A stretch of DNA of 64,000 bases from Scybalosoma faecavium (GCA_018716135.1 DVKG01000005.1:16356-80355), one strand, 5' to 3'. Shown: positions 41,574-51,093, numbered from the stretch's first letter. Program-made: numbers and translations. Notes: generated by a model not told the origin, from the sequence alone.

Positions 41574-42566
41574 ATGAGATCTGAACAGTCTGAAATTAAA
41601 ATTTTTGCCGGAAGCACAGGTATGGCATTTGCCAAAAGAATGTGCAAATACCTCGGCGCTGAATTAGGCAAGTCCGAGGCTATTCTTTTTTCTGACGGTA
41701 ACATTTACGTGCGTATTTTAGAAACAGTACGCGACAGAGATGTTTTTGTCGTACAACCCATAGGTCTCGACCCTAACAACGAACTCGTGGAGATTCTCTT
41801 CTGGATGGACGCGTTTAAACGCGCCAGCGCGCATACCGTAACTGCGATTATCCCTTATTTCGGCTACGCCAAAGGCGACAAGAAGGACGAACCGCGCATT
41901 CCCATACGCGCGCGGGTATGCGCCGAATGTATTGAACTGGCAGGCGCCGATAGAGTTATCACTATGGATCTGCACAGCGCTCAGGTGCAGGGCTTCTTCA
42001 AGCGTCCGACAGACCACCTTCTCTCCATGCCCATTTTATGTGAATACGTCCGCGGTCTGGATCTATTCGGAGACGATTTCGTAGTCGTATCCCCCGACGC
42101 CGGCTTTGCAAAAGAAGCGCGTAAATTCGCAGACTACCTCGGGAAAAACGTCGCAATCGGCGATAAAACGAGAACGGGACACGACGAGAACGCGCATATC
42201 ATGGAGCTTATCGGCGATGTAAAAGATAAAAACTGCATGATCGTCGACGACTTTTCCATTTCCGGCGGTACGCTGGTAGACATCGCCAACGTACTCAAAG
42301 CCAAAGGTGCAAAACGCATAATTGCAGTCCTGGCTCACAACATGCTGCGCGACGCAGGCGTTAAAAAAATAGAGGACAGCCCTATCGAAATGGTCATCTC
42401 CACCGATACGGTCGATAATCCTTATATTCTGAAGAGTAAAAAAATGATTACAATTTCCGCAGCGCCTCTCTTTGCCGAGGCTGTACTAAGAATACATGAG
42501 GGCGTATCTGTGAGCACATTGTTTAAAGCAGTGCCCGCTTCTCTCATGTCTGACGACATTATCTAA
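41574..42566 (+). CDS. prs: Ribose-phosphate pyrophosphokinase
   Basis: The two-domain PRPP synthetase fold is present with ATP-site VITMDLHSAQVQGFF and the PRPP loop MIVDDFSISGGTLVD. It differs from the common type: the flexible catalytic loop reads YFGYAKGDKKDEPRIP instead of YARQDRK, and the PRPP loop has DFSISGG instead of DMIDTAG. It is a divergent subtype. It makes PRPP for nucleotide, His and Trp synthesis. It lies alone between a promoter and a terminator. Confidence 0.92.
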   Translation: MRSEQSEIKIFAGSTGMAFAKRMCKYLGAELGKSEAILFSDGNIYVRILETVRDRDVFVVQPIGLDPNNELVEILFWMDAFKRASAHTVTAIIPYFGYAKGDKKDEPRIPIRARVCAECIELAGADRVITMDLHSAQVQGFFKRPTDHLLSMPILCEYVRGLDLFGDDFVVVSPDAGFAKEARKFADYLGKNVAIGDKTRTGHDENAHIMELIGDVKDKNCMIVDDFSISGGTLVDIANVLKAKGAKRIIAVLAHNMLRDAGVKKIEDSPIEMVISTDTVDNPYILKSKKMITISAAPLFAEAVLRIHEGVSVSTLFKAVPASLMSDDII

Positions 42567-42596
42567 ACTAGGGAGCCGGCCTTGGGAACCGGCTTG

Positions 42597-42620
42597 GCGG
42601 AAGGCGACTTCCGCTTTTTT
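42597..42620 (+). terminator. prs terminator
   Basis: GCGGAAG, loop GCGA, CTTCCGC, then TTTTTT. Confidence 0.9.
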
Positions 42621-42636
42621 ATTTTTTAATCACACT

Positions 42637-42661
42637 AAAAAGGCGCGGATTAATCCGCGCC
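42637..42661 (-). terminator. Terminator of the divIVA block
   Basis: The palindrome GGCGCGGATTAATCCGCGCC (42642-42661) is followed by TTTTT on the minus strand. It is convergent with the prs terminator. Confidence 0.85.
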
Positions 42662-42692
42662 CAGTTTTTCGTATTTTTATCAGACTCAGAAA

Positions 42693-43430
42693 TTAATCTT
42701 CGTCTACAATATCGTCCAGAAGAGAATCCAAATCCGCATCGGCAGCTTTTATATTCTTCGCCGCCTTAGAATAATCGCTCTTTCTCTGTTCGCCGCGATG
42801 TTTCACGCGGTGCGCCTCCGGCTCGTCCGACAATTCCGCCGGCTCTTTCTCAGTCGCCGGAGCATGTTCAATCATGTAATCTTCAGTTGTAATGTCGGGA
42901 ACTTCTATCGTAAATATACGCTCGACTTCCAGCTGCATATCGGATATTTTCGCCATGAGCCCCTGCTTGATCTCGTCAGCGTAAAGCTGAGCCTGAGCCG
43001 AAGCTGCTTCGAGCTGCGCTTTCTTCGCGCGGTTTCTCTCGACGATGGCGTATTGTTCAGCTTCTGCTTTCATACGCAGATTCTCCGCCTTTTCTCTTGC
43101 ATCCGTGAGCATCTTTTCCGCTCTGCTTCTGGCCTCGGCGACGATATTTGTAGCTTTTTCGTTCGCTTCGTCCAGAACCTGAGACGCCGCCTGCTGAGCG
43201 ACGATGAGCGCTTTGGCTATGTCATCCTGTCGGCGTGCCAAATCACGCTCTCTGGACGCGGAGCTGCTCCTCGAAGCAGGCGCGCCGGAACTGACGCTGC
43301 CGGATCGAGATTCATATATCTCAAGGGCTTGTTCAACTTCTTCGAGAAAAGCGTCTACCTGCTCTGTGTCATAGCCTCTTTTTGCCTGATCGAAAGATAC
43401 CTTCCTAACATCTTCTGCTTTTATTGCCAT
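42693..43430 (-). CDS. divIVA: DivIVA-domain cell-division protein, 245 aa
   Basis: The N-terminal DivIVA motif (AEDVRKVSFDQAKRGYDTEQ, then VDAFLEEVEQ) is followed by a Ser-rich linker and a long coiled coil (about 70-175), then an acidic tail ending in DSLLDDIVDED. It marks curved membrane at poles and septa. The ATG at 43430 (7 nt behind GAGG) is chosen; a TTG 6 nt earlier is too close to the site. sepF follows upstream, the conserved order. Confidence 0.94.
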   Translation of the reverse strand: MAIKAEDVRKVSFDQAKRGYDTEQVDAFLEEVEQALEIYESRSGSVSSGAPASRSSSASRERDLARRQDDIAKALIVAQQAASQVLDEANEKATNIVAEARSRAEKMLTDAREKAENLRMKAEAEQYAIVERNRAKKAQLEAASAQAQLYADEIKQGLMAKISDMQLEVERIFTIEVPDITTEDYMIEHAPATEKEPAELSDEPEAHRVKHRGEQRKSDYSKAAKNIKAADADLDSLLDDIVDED

Positions 43431-43456
43431 ATTCAAACCTCGCTATTTGGATTTTT

Positions 43457-43960
43457 TCAGAAGTCTAATGCATCGGACTTGCTGTTGTCCGTCTCCTTTA
43501 TCATCGACTGTATATCAATGTTTGAAGGCGCCACAACAAAAATATTACGGGCAGCCTTGCGGATTTCGCCATTAAGCGCGTAAACCGCTCCGCTGACAAA
43601 ATCCAAAGCACGCTGAGCCTCAGCTTTGTCCATATCGTCGAGATTGATGACTGTAGGCTTTTTGACAAGGAGGTTATCTACCACAGCGCGAGTCTCGGCG
43701 TAAACATCCGGCTTGAAAATTATCATCGTCATATCTTTAGTACGTACAGAACCGGTCTTCATATCGTATACATTGTTAGAAGCTCCTCTGCGATTGGACG
43801 CAGTCATCTCCGGCTCGTCTTCCTCTTCGAAATCATCGTAGGATTCTTCATTTTCATAACCCTCGTCGTTATAATCATCCATGTATGCCGTTTCGTCTTC
43901 AAACTCTGTAGGTCTGGAGTTGCCCAATTTATCCTGTACCTTCTTAAATATGCCCGCCAT
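43457..43960 (-). CDS. sepF: Cell-division protein SepF
   Basis: The 167-aa protein has the N-terminal membrane-binding amphipathic start (MAGIFKKVQDKLG), an acidic linker and the SepF core (IIFKPDVYAETRAVVDNLLV, then KKPTVINLDDMD, ALDFVSGAVYAL). It bundles FtsZ and ties it to the membrane. It lies between yggS and divIVA. Confidence 0.96.
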   Translation of the reverse strand: MAGIFKKVQDKLGNSRPTEFEDETAYMDDYNDEGYENEESYDDFEEEDEPEMTASNRRGASNNVYDMKTGSVRTKDMTMIIFKPDVYAETRAVVDNLLVKKPTVINLDDMDKAEAQRALDFVSGAVYALNGEIRKAARNIFVVAPSNIDIQSMIKETDNSKSDALDF

Positions 43961-43991
43961 TTTTACCCGTTCCTCCGTTATTTTCCGTTAT

Positions 43992-44669
43992 TTATTGTCT
44001 TTTTCCAAATATCGCAGAGCCGACTCTAACCATAGTCGCGCCTTCTTCTATAGCTATTTCGTAATCCCCTGACATACCCATAGACAGCGTATCCCAATCG
44101 CGTCCACGAGCGCGGTATTCATCGAAGATTTTTTTCATTCGGGAAAAAACAGGACGCACCTGCTCCGCATCTTCAGCGAAAGGCGCCACAGTCATTAATC
44201 CGCGTATTTCCACGCGGTCAAGTCGGTCAATTTCCAAAAGAAAGCCGTCCAGCTCAGATTCGGTAAGACCTGCTTTTTGCTCTTCTCCCGCTATGCTCAG
44301 CTCAATGAGGCATTTGATCTTTGTATCGTCTCTTTCGCAAAGCCGCTGCATTTCTTTCGCAGTCGAAAGAGTACAAAGAGAGTGTACTAGCTCTACTCTA
44401 TCTATTATATACTTTACTTTGTTCTTTTGCAACTGCCCGATTATGTCCCATCGTATTTTTTTATCAAAATTCACAACTTTCTGGTTGAATTCCTGCACTC
44501 TGTTCTCGCCGAAGCGAGTCTGACCCGCGTCTACCGCTTGTTTGATAATATCGCTCGAATATGTCTTAGAAACTGCTATTAAGGTAATATCTTCGGGTTT
44601 TCTGCCCGCTTTTCTCGCCGCTCTGGCTATGTTATCTTTTACCTCAGCTAAATTTTCAGCTATACTCAT
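43992..44669 (-). CDS. yggS: YggS-family PLP-binding protein
   Basis: A single-domain alanine-racemase-like barrel with the PLP lysine in LIAVSKTYSSD, plus FGENRVQEF, WDIIGQLQKNKVKYI and MGMSGDYEIAIEEGATMVRVG. It maintains pyridoxal-phosphate balance and is usually encoded next to sepF in Firmicutes. Length (225 aa) is normal. Confidence 0.96.
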   Translation of the reverse strand: MSIAENLAEVKDNIARAARKAGRKPEDITLIAVSKTYSSDIIKQAVDAGQTRFGENRVQEFNQKVVNFDKKIRWDIIGQLQKNKVKYIIDRVELVHSLCTLSTAKEMQRLCERDDTKIKCLIELSIAGEEQKAGLTESELDGFLLEIDRLDRVEIRGLMTVAPFAEDAEQVRPVFSRMKKIFDEYRARGRDWDTLSMGMSGDYEIAIEEGATMVRVGSAIFGKRQ

Positions 44670-44709
44670 GCTTTGTCCTCGCTTATGTTAAAAATATGTA
44701 AATTGATTA

Positions 44710-45690
44710 TTAGCCCGTGATAGTTATCTCCGTCTTTCGAACGCTCATGAGATCGCCTATCGCTTGAGAAAACGACAGATAATACAGATATTTCCCGCCT
44801 TCTCTCCGGCTGCCCGTTACCGTCGCTATATACGGCGAGCCTTCTCCGACGTTGAAGCTCACTCGGTAAGATTGACCGTCCGTAATTTCGGTAAGCTGCC
44901 TGTCTGACATAACTATTGCGTACCACTCATTTTCTTTTACCAGGCGATACAACGGTCTGCCCGAAGCTGTAAGCCGGAGCCCTACCTTCCCTGCCAAAGC
45001 ATCTTCTATGTCGGACACACTCAAGCTTGTCAAATTCCCGGGCGTCATATAGCTCTCCGCTCCGTCAAAATAAAACGACACCAATCCGTCGTCCTGAGCG
45101 GTTATCACCGTACGGCTGTCGTCTATTTTGGATTGAAGCTGTTCCTTCTGGTCATACAGCGCCTGAAGCTCTTCGTCCGCCTTCACCAACGTCTCGCGGT
45201 ATTTTTCCCGCTCATTCATAAGATCATTGAGCTCTCTCTGCTGCACCGTGAGGTCTCCGGTTCCTTCTGCAATTTCGCTCTCTTTGGCGGCTATTTTTTC
45301 ATTGAGCTGCTGCAGACCTGCGTTCGTCGCCGTCTGGCGCAGAGATTCATCCTGCTTGTTTGTTATTTTCTGTTCAAGAGCGCGAAGCTCTTTTTCTACA
45401 TAGTCGCTGTAATCGGCAGAATACGCCACTGCAATCTCATCTCCCGCCGATACTCTCTGCCCTTCTTTCGCCGAAAATTGCGATTTAGAGTAATTCTGCG
45501 CCTGATAGAGCTGCTCGCTTCTCACTATGACCGCCTCCGACTTGAGAGAAAAACCCTCCTGAGGGCGCGTATATGAAAATCCGTCGAGGTAATAATACGC
45601 CCCTGCGCCCAGCGCCAGCAGACAAACCAACGCTATCACAACATACAGCCATCTATGCCGCCTTCTCCGTCTGTGCTGTATATATGGCAT
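44710..45690 (-). CDS. HlyD-like membrane-fusion/periplasmic-type protein, 326 aa
   Basis: A basic N terminus (HRRRRRHR) and one membrane anchor (about 15-34) lead to an extracellular part. This has a short lipoyl-like half (about 45-90), a long coiled coil (about 95-190) and a C-terminal beta region (DDGLVSFYFDGAESY, SYRVSFNVGEG). This matches HlyD-family adaptor proteins found beside sepF/yggS in Clostridia. No ABC exporter is near, so its role in the division cluster is unclear. Confidence 0.8.
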   Translation of the reverse strand: MPYIQHRRRRRHRWLYVVIALVCLLALGAGAYYYLDGFSYTRPQEGFSLKSEAVIVRSEQLYQAQNYSKSQFSAKEGQRVSAGDEIAVAYSADYSDYVEKELRALEQKITNKQDESLRQTATNAGLQQLNEKIAAKESEIAEGTGDLTVQQRELNDLMNEREKYRETLVKADEELQALYDQKEQLQSKIDDSRTVITAQDDGLVSFYFDGAESYMTPGNLTSLSVSDIEDALAGKVGLRLTASGRPLYRLVKENEWYAIVMSDRQLTEITDGQSYRVSFNVGEGSPYIATVTGSRREGGKYLYYLSFSQAIGDLMSVRKTEITITG

Positions 45691-45714
45691 ATTTTTAAAT
45701 ACCTCCCGAATTCA

Positions 45715-47025
45715 TCAAATATTTTCCTGTACTATATATTCCATTATTTTTCCCGCGAGAGGCGCCGCATATTTGCTGCCGAAGCCCGCGCCCTCTCCGA
45801 TAACCGCTATCGCATACGGCTGTTCCTCTGAATCTATGAATCCTGCGAACCAACTGTGGTTCTTAACCTCGCCGTCTTCTGAATATTCCGCCGTACCCGT
45901 CTTGCCGTACATTGTAGCATTGTCTATGTCGGCGGAAGAGCCCGTCCCCGAGGTTATAACCCTGCGCATATATTCTTTCAGCGTCTGCGCCGTAGACGAA
46001 TCAGTAACCTGCTTGTACACGCTCGGAGAAACCGCGGTGGAACCGTCCTGCGACTGAAGCATCAGAGGCGTCATCATATTGCCTCCGTTGGCCACCGCGC
46101 CTGCGATCATGCAGACGTGCATAGGCGTAACGAGATCCTTATACTGACCTATGCCTGCCCAGGCAAGGTCTCCCTCGCTCCTCGACAGCTCAAAGCTGCT
46201 CTTGTACAGCACTACGTCGCTGAAGTTAAACTCATCGTTAAACGCGAAATCCGCAACCGCAGATCTGAGATTTGCACCGCCAATCTCCTGAGTCAGCTTT
46301 GCAAAATAACAGTTGCAGGAGTTTTCAAACGCTTCTTCTAGATCTTGTGTGCCATGCTCAGAGACGCAGGTCACTCTCTGACCGTCTATTATCTCCAGCC
46401 CCGTACATTCGTACTCTATATCTATGCCCTGCTCTATAGCCGCCGCCGCGGTGACTATCTTCATTACAGAGCCGGGAGGGTATCTGCCCATTGTCGCACG
46501 ATCTACGAGACTCGTACCCGTCGGCTCTTCGTCCTGAAGCGTCTCCGGATCAAAGGTGGGTATTGATACGCTCGCCAGAATCTCGCCCGTTTTGTAGTTC
46601 ATTACGACAACGCTGCCCGTCCGGTCGTCCAGCTGTCTGTATATGTATTTGCTCAGTTTCGAGCTTACGGTGAGCTTTATATCCTGCTTGTCCGTATAGA
46701 GCTGACGCAGGAATATAGTCTCCGCTCCTACAGATTTGCCATACACATCGCCTACGACATGGCTCAAAGCCCTTCTCGTGCTTTCGGAGTCATTGTAAAC
46801 TCGCGTATCGCCGTCCGACGCAGCGAGCAGTACGCCGTCTCTGTCGTATATGCTGCCCGCCGAGGCTATGTCCCTCGTCTGCTTAGTACGCGGGTTTGCA
46901 GTGGAGACCGTCCATTTTCCGCCGTATGTGACCACCGAATACCCCAGATATACCATAGTGAGCACAAAGAGCAGTATAAATATCCACATGGAGAAACGCA
47001 TATTGCGCTTCAGCTTTTGTTTCAT
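45715..47025 (-). CDS. Penicillin-binding protein (class B-like transpeptidase, PbpA type)
   Basis: The protein (436 aa) has one N-terminal membrane anchor (about 12-32), then a short linker and the transpeptidase domain with S186-V-M-K189, S236-C-N238 and KTGTAE near residue 370. This makes it a D,D-transpeptidase that cross-links peptidoglycan. It lacks the long N-terminal dimerisation region of FtsI and matches the PbpA partner of RodA/FtsW. The FtsW/RodA gene lies 58 nt upstream, so the pair should work as glycosyltransferase plus transpeptidase. Confidence 0.94.
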   Translation of the reverse strand: MKQKLKRNMRFSMWIFILLFVLTMVYLGYSVVTYGGKWTVSTANPRTKQTRDIASAGSIYDRDGVLLAASDGDTRVYNDSESTRRALSHVVGDVYGKSVGAETIFLRQLYTDKQDIKLTVSSKLSKYIYRQLDDRTGSVVVMNYKTGEILASVSIPTFDPETLQDEEPTGTSLVDRATMGRYPPGSVMKIVTAAAAIEQGIDIEYECTGLEIIDGQRVTCVSEHGTQDLEEAFENSCNCYFAKLTQEIGGANLRSAVADFAFNDEFNFSDVVLYKSSFELSRSEGDLAWAGIGQYKDLVTPMHVCMIAGAVANGGNMMTPLMLQSQDGSTAVSPSVYKQVTDSSTAQTLKEYMRRVITSGTGSSADIDNATMYGKTGTAEYSEDGEVKNHSWFAGFIDSEEQPYAIAVIGEGAGFGSKYAAPLAGKIMEYIVQENI

Positions 47026-47083
47026 CTCTCTCCCTTTCTAATACGCATTGTATCACACCACAGACGCGGAAATCGTCGTACCG

Positions 47084-48343
47084 TCAGAGTATCTGACCGC
47101 CCATCATCTCTATTTCCGCCTCGTCCGCCTGCCCGTTCTTTATCGCGACGCCCTGAATTATTCCCATCTGCATCAGGCTCACGACCATAGATGAGCCGCC
47201 GTAGCTTACGAAGGGCAGCGTGATTCCCGTGAGCGGAATGAGCTTAATTACGCCGCCTATTATGATAAAGCTTTGCAGCGCAAGCATTACTGTCGCGCCG
47301 AAAACGAGCAGCGCGTCAAACGTAGAACGCGCGTTTATTCCTATAAGTATACCGCGGACTATAAGCACGAGATAGAATACGACTATCATAATTCCGATTA
47401 TTATGCCGAACTCCTCGCCGATAACCGCGAAAATATAGTCCGTCTGCGCCGCCGGTATGACCTCCGGCATACCCTGGCCTAGTCCTACGCCGAAAAGCCC
47501 GCCGGACGCCAGAGCTATGAGCCCTTGAACTATCTGATAGCCTTGATCCTGATATACGCTCCACGGATCGCGCCAGACCTGCACTCTCGTGCGGACGTGA
47601 CTGAAAAGCTTATAGCTCCCCACAGCGCCGACAGCCAGCACGCCCAATCCCCCCAGGGTCATGAGCTTCCGTCCCGTAGCCGCGTAAAACATCAGCAGGA
47701 ACGTCCCCGCGAAGAGCAAGCCGGCGCCCAAGTCCTTCGCCGCTACGAGTATGATAACACATCCTGCCGTAAAGCATAGATACGGTATAAACGCACGAAG
47801 ATTGTGTCTCGTGGACAAAAAGTACGCAGATATTACTATAAACAGCACCTTGCAAAGCTCGCTGGGCTGTACGGTTATGCCGCCTATCGACAGCCAGTTG
47901 CGCGCTCCGCCGACTACTCTGCCCAGCACGAGCGTGCTCGCGAGCAAACCTAATGTGAGCAGCATGAATATCCAGTTAAATCTGCCGAAGTCCTTCGTAC
48001 TTCTTATGAATTTTATAACTATCAGCATAACCAGAGAGCCGCCCAGCACCATAATAAACTGCCGCATAGCGTATGCCGTGTTTATGCGATAAAGTATTAT
48101 CAAGCCTATAGCTATAAGAAAATAAGCTATATATAGCGTCAGCCTGTCAAAATGGCGGAACGCCTTGGAATACATAGACGCGCTGAACGCCATATAAAAA
48201 CACACCAGCGCTCCGAACGGCAGCGCTATAAAGTCAAACTTCCCATCTGCTATCTCTCTCAGACTGAGCAGAGCAAACGCCGCGAGTATCATTATCACGA
48301 GCAGGACCATCATCGCCCGCGCACTTCTTCTCTTTAAAGTCAT
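47084..48343 (-). CDS. FtsW/RodA/SpoVE-family peptidoglycan glycosyltransferase
   Basis: About ten membrane spans with the SEDS motifs: GGARNWLSIGGITVQPSELC, DLGAGLL, GQGMPEVIPAAQTDYIFAVI and LPFVSYGGSS. The Asp in AKDLGAGL is the catalytic residue of the family. It polymerises lipid II with its partner PBP. It is followed by the PBP and preceded by an FHA protein, the same FHA-RodA-PbpA order known from actinobacteria and other Clostridia. Confidence 0.95.
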   Translation of the reverse strand: MTLKRRSARAMMVLLVIMILAAFALLSLREIADGKFDFIALPFGALVCFYMAFSASMYSKAFRHFDRLTLYIAYFLIAIGLIILYRINTAYAMRQFIMVLGGSLVMLIVIKFIRSTKDFGRFNWIFMLLTLGLLASTLVLGRVVGGARNWLSIGGITVQPSELCKVLFIVISAYFLSTRHNLRAFIPYLCFTAGCVIILVAAKDLGAGLLFAGTFLLMFYAATGRKLMTLGGLGVLAVGAVGSYKLFSHVRTRVQVWRDPWSVYQDQGYQIVQGLIALASGGLFGVGLGQGMPEVIPAAQTDYIFAVIGEEFGIIIGIMIVVFYLVLIVRGILIGINARSTFDALLVFGATVMLALQSFIIIGGVIKLIPLTGITLPFVSYGGSSMVVSLMQMGIIQGVAIKNGQADEAEIEMMGGQIL

Positions 48344-48355
48344 TCTGCCCTCCCG

Positions 48356-48847
48356 CTATTCGTCAGAGTCCTGATTTTCGCTTCCGTATTCTACCGGCTT
48401 TATCCGCCCTATCCCCGCGGACGCGCCTTTCAGTATCAGCGTACATTCTACGTCGCCGAACGAAAGCGTATCTCCGGAATACACCTGATGCTCCCGCGCA
48501 GCTCGTCTGCCGTTTATGCGCGTGGAGCCTTCGAGCGGAAGAAGCATAACGCGCCCGTCCTTGAGCCTGAGCATGGCGTGCGTCTTGGCCACGCTCTCGT
48601 CGTCTATTATAATATCAGATTTCGGCGAGCTGCCTATGACGTTCTCCGCCGCCACGCCTACTCGCACAATGTCGTCAAAATCCGCCACTTCCAGGCAGCC
48701 TATGTACTTTCCTACCTGACCCATAACATGCTTGCGCGCGCGAAATTCGCTTACAGATACTCCTATCAGAACTATCAGCATTAGCGCGACGATCACTATA
48801 AACGGATAACGCATTATCTGCGCCGCCGTGCTGTACAGATTTTCCAT
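48356..48847 (-). CDS. Membrane-anchored FHA-domain protein, 163 aa
   Basis: One N-terminal membrane segment (about 14-30) is followed by an FHA domain (NVIGSSPKSDIIIDDESVAK, THAML, GSTRINGRR, GDTLSFGDV). The usual GR...SRH phosphothreonine residues are altered (IGSS, VAKTH), so binding to phosphorylated partners may be weak or lost. Position 12 nt before the FtsW/RodA gene suggests a role in controlling wall synthesis. No Ser/Thr kinase is in the window. Confidence 0.87.
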   Translation of the reverse strand: MENLYSTAAQIMRYPFIVIVALMLIVLIGVSVSEFRARKHVMGQVGKYIGCLEVADFDDIVRVGVAAENVIGSSPKSDIIIDDESVAKTHAMLRLKDGRVMLLPLEGSTRINGRRAAREHQVYSGDTLSFGDVECTLILKGASAGIGRIKPVEYGSENQDSDE

Positions 48848-48869
48848 TGAATCCTCTTTTCCGCTTCGT

Positions 48870-49409
48870 TTATCGCTTTATGAGTTTTGGACGTATTACG
48901 TTTTCATAATACAGGACCAACTTGGAATACAAAAAGTCAAAAATTACAAAAACTACCTGCACCGCCGCTATAATAACCCAAAACGGCAGCCCCTGCGTCC
49001 ACGCTCCGAACATCGTCGAGCCGGCGAGAAGATATACCGCTGCCATAAACACATTAAAATACAGCAGCTTTATTAAAAATGCTATGACTTTATCTCCGAT
49101 ATGCTCTATAAAGTATTTGCCTATGCCGTAATGCCCAAACAGCAGGATATACGGCAAAGCGGAGACGGGAGAGCCGGGCAGGAGTATCAGCGCGAGCAGA
49201 CTGACGACCACGTATACCGCAAAGGCGCTCCCGGGCTTGCGCTCCACGAGCATCCCGCCGACAAATATGGAACTTAAAAAATAAAAACCTATCGTCCCCG
49301 TGGGCAGCAGGGCGGATAGGTATAGTACAATTATGCTCATCGCCGAAAACATGGCCACGAGGCTCACCTTATGCGCCGTGCTCAAGTTTCTTTGGTAGTA
49401 TCTTTTCAT
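48870..49409 (-). CDS. Integral membrane protein, 179 aa (ECF S-component-like)
   Basis: Five to six membrane segments are visible, starting with SLVAMFSAMSIIVLYLSALL. The gene opens with a short basic N terminus. The overall shape resembles substrate-binding S components of ECF vitamin transporters, but no substrate motif is seen, and no ECF ATPase genes are nearby. It lies 22 nt before the FHA gene and is probably in the same transcript. Assignment is tentative. Confidence 0.6.
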   Translation of the reverse strand: MKRYYQRNLSTAHKVSLVAMFSAMSIIVLYLSALLPTGTIGFYFLSSIFVGGMLVERKPGSAFAVYVVVSLLALILLPGSPVSALPYILLFGHYGIGKYFIEHIGDKVIAFLIKLLYFNVFMAAVYLLAGSTMFGAWTQGLPFWVIIAAVQVVFVIFDFLYSKLVLYYENVIRPKLIKR

Positions 49410-49439
49410 ATGTCCTTCGCTTCCCTTGTTTCTTTATCT

Positions 49440-50024
49440 CTATCTGCAATTACAGCACATGTTCAGACACATTGTAGCCGCGCATATGTCGCATATATCA
49501 CAGCTGCCTGCGCCCTGATTCTGACCGTAAAATCCTCCGAATCCCTGGCCCATGTTGTTAGCGGAATTATACGCCTGGGCGTACTCTCTGTTGCTCGGAT
49601 TCATGCTGCACGCTATGCCAAAATACTGACGCGCGGAATCCATATAGCCCCTGCGCATCATTATAACGCCCATCAGATAATTCCATTCAGCGTCGCGGTT
49701 TGTCATAGAGTTCAGTATGGACTGCGCGCCGTCTATATCTCCTCTGTTTATGCGATTGCGCACATCCTGATATTTAGGGTCGGTGCTGTATGAGCTGCCG
49801 TAAGTACCTGACGTATAGCCGCTGCTCGAGCCTCCGTTCTGCCGCATTTTTTGAATATCCGCATACGCTGCGTTTATTTCTTTGAGTTTCTCAGAGGCGA
49901 GATCTTTGAGATCATTATCCGCATATTTATCCGGATGATATTTCTTTACCAGCTCTCGATATGCTTTTTTTACCTCGTCATCAGACGCATTTCTGTCAAC
50001 TCCTAAAACCTTATAGGGGTCCAT
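49440..50024 (-). CDS. DnaJ-domain protein with Cys-rich tail, 194 aa
   Basis: A complete J domain occupies residues 1-65, with the catalytic HPD in KKYHPDKYAD. It is followed by a Gly/Ser linker, a TPR-like helical pair (about 85-145) and an unusual C terminus with eight Cys in the last 21 residues (CDICDICAATMCLNMCCNCR). The J domain should activate an Hsp70. The cysteine tail may bind metal or be modified. It is probably cotranscribed with the envelope genes downstream. Confidence 0.88.
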   Translation of the reverse strand: MDPYKVLGVDRNASDDEVKKAYRELVKKYHPDKYADNDLKDLASEKLKEINAAYADIQKMRQNGGSSSGYTSGTYGSSYSTDPKYQDVRNRINRGDIDGAQSILNSMTNRDAEWNYLMGVIMMRRGYMDSARQYFGIACSMNPSNREYAQAYNSANNMGQGFGGFYGQNQGAGSCDICDICAATMCLNMCCNCR

Positions 50025-50235
50025 CTAATATTCACCTTTCGTGCTCATATCTGTATTTTCAAAAAAAACCCGACAGAGAGGTGCAAAACGGTTTTTGTTC
50101 GACACGCAACTCCGCCCAGCCTTTTGATTTAATTTAGGCAGAGGCAGATTTTTACGTCTGCGCACTGCCTGCTTCTCCTAAAACGGCGTTCCCAGTCTTT
50201 CAAAACGCTTACTAAAAATGCCGATTCTGCAAAAT

Positions 50236-51093
50236 TCAGTTTTTCTCCGCGCCATGTCTGCCCTGCTTGGGCATTCCTTCGCCGGAGAGTACGGCTTTGG
50301 TCGCGTGTGCGAGTCCGCCGTATATTATGTTGTCGAGTATAGTCTTGTGTTTCACAAAGGGCAGCGTCTCATACGCCTGCGCCATCATGTTGAGCGAGCT
50401 GTATAAATTATACTCCGCGCGCTCTTTTCCGGATTGCTTGTCCAATCCGTTGAGAATAAAGGGATTGTATCCGTTGCTTTCTTTGTCGCTGTCAATATCG
50501 TCGAATGCGTCTATAAGATACAGCCATCGTCCCAGATGATACCCTACGCGCTCAAACTCTGCGTTTCCCGTGCAGACTCCGCTGTTTCTGCATATCGCCG
50601 CAAGCAGCTTCGCGAAGCTGTCCGCCGCAATGTCTATCGAAGTCTCTCTCCTCGCCTCGAGAGCGAACTGTTCTTCAAGACTCCGCTCTACCTCCTGCGC
50701 CAAAGCAGGATACTTGGCGCACGCCTTTTTGTAATCTCTGCGTATGAGTCTAAACGCCGCTCCGCGCAGCTTCTTCCCGTCCGCCTTGTCGTCCAGCAGC
50801 TTGTGCGCCGCCAGCATGACGTTCACCGCCGCGGCATACTCCACCGCGCTTTCCGTCACCTCCGCGCGCTTTTTGAGCATACGCCCTGAGCATCTGCGCA
50901 CTTCGACGGACGGCCTTTCCTCCGTCAGAGCGCCGAGCATTATATATAGAAAAGTGCAGTCGTATGTAAGCATACTTTTCGATATTTGAGAATACTTGCC
51001 AAGCTCTCTGCAAAGGCCGCAGTAATACCCCTGATATGCCCGAAGCTCTTTGACCTTCAGCTCGGTTTCATCTATTCTAATATAGCCAAACAT
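50236..51093 (-). CDS. DUF5685-like protein, 285 aa
   Basis: The N terminus (MFGYIRIDETELKVKELRAY, then QGYYCGLCRELGKYSQISK) and the middle motif DAFDDIDSDKESNGYNPF are those of the all-helical DUF5685 family of Firmicutes. The CGLC pair and acid-rich DDIDSD could bind a metal, but no reaction is known. It is followed by a 211-nt gap with only an imperfect hairpin, then the dnaJ-like gene. Confidence 0.75.
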   Translation of the reverse strand: MFGYIRIDETELKVKELRAYQGYYCGLCRELGKYSQISKSMLTYDCTFLYIMLGALTEERPSVEVRRCSGRMLKKRAEVTESAVEYAAAVNVMLAAHKLLDDKADGKKLRGAAFRLIRRDYKKACAKYPALAQEVERSLEEQFALEARRETSIDIAADSFAKLLAAICRNSGVCTGNAEFERVGYHLGRWLYLIDAFDDIDSDKESNGYNPFILNGLDKQSGKERAEYNLYSSLNMMAQAYETLPFVKHKTILDNIIYGGLAHATKAVLSGEGMPKQGRHGAEKN

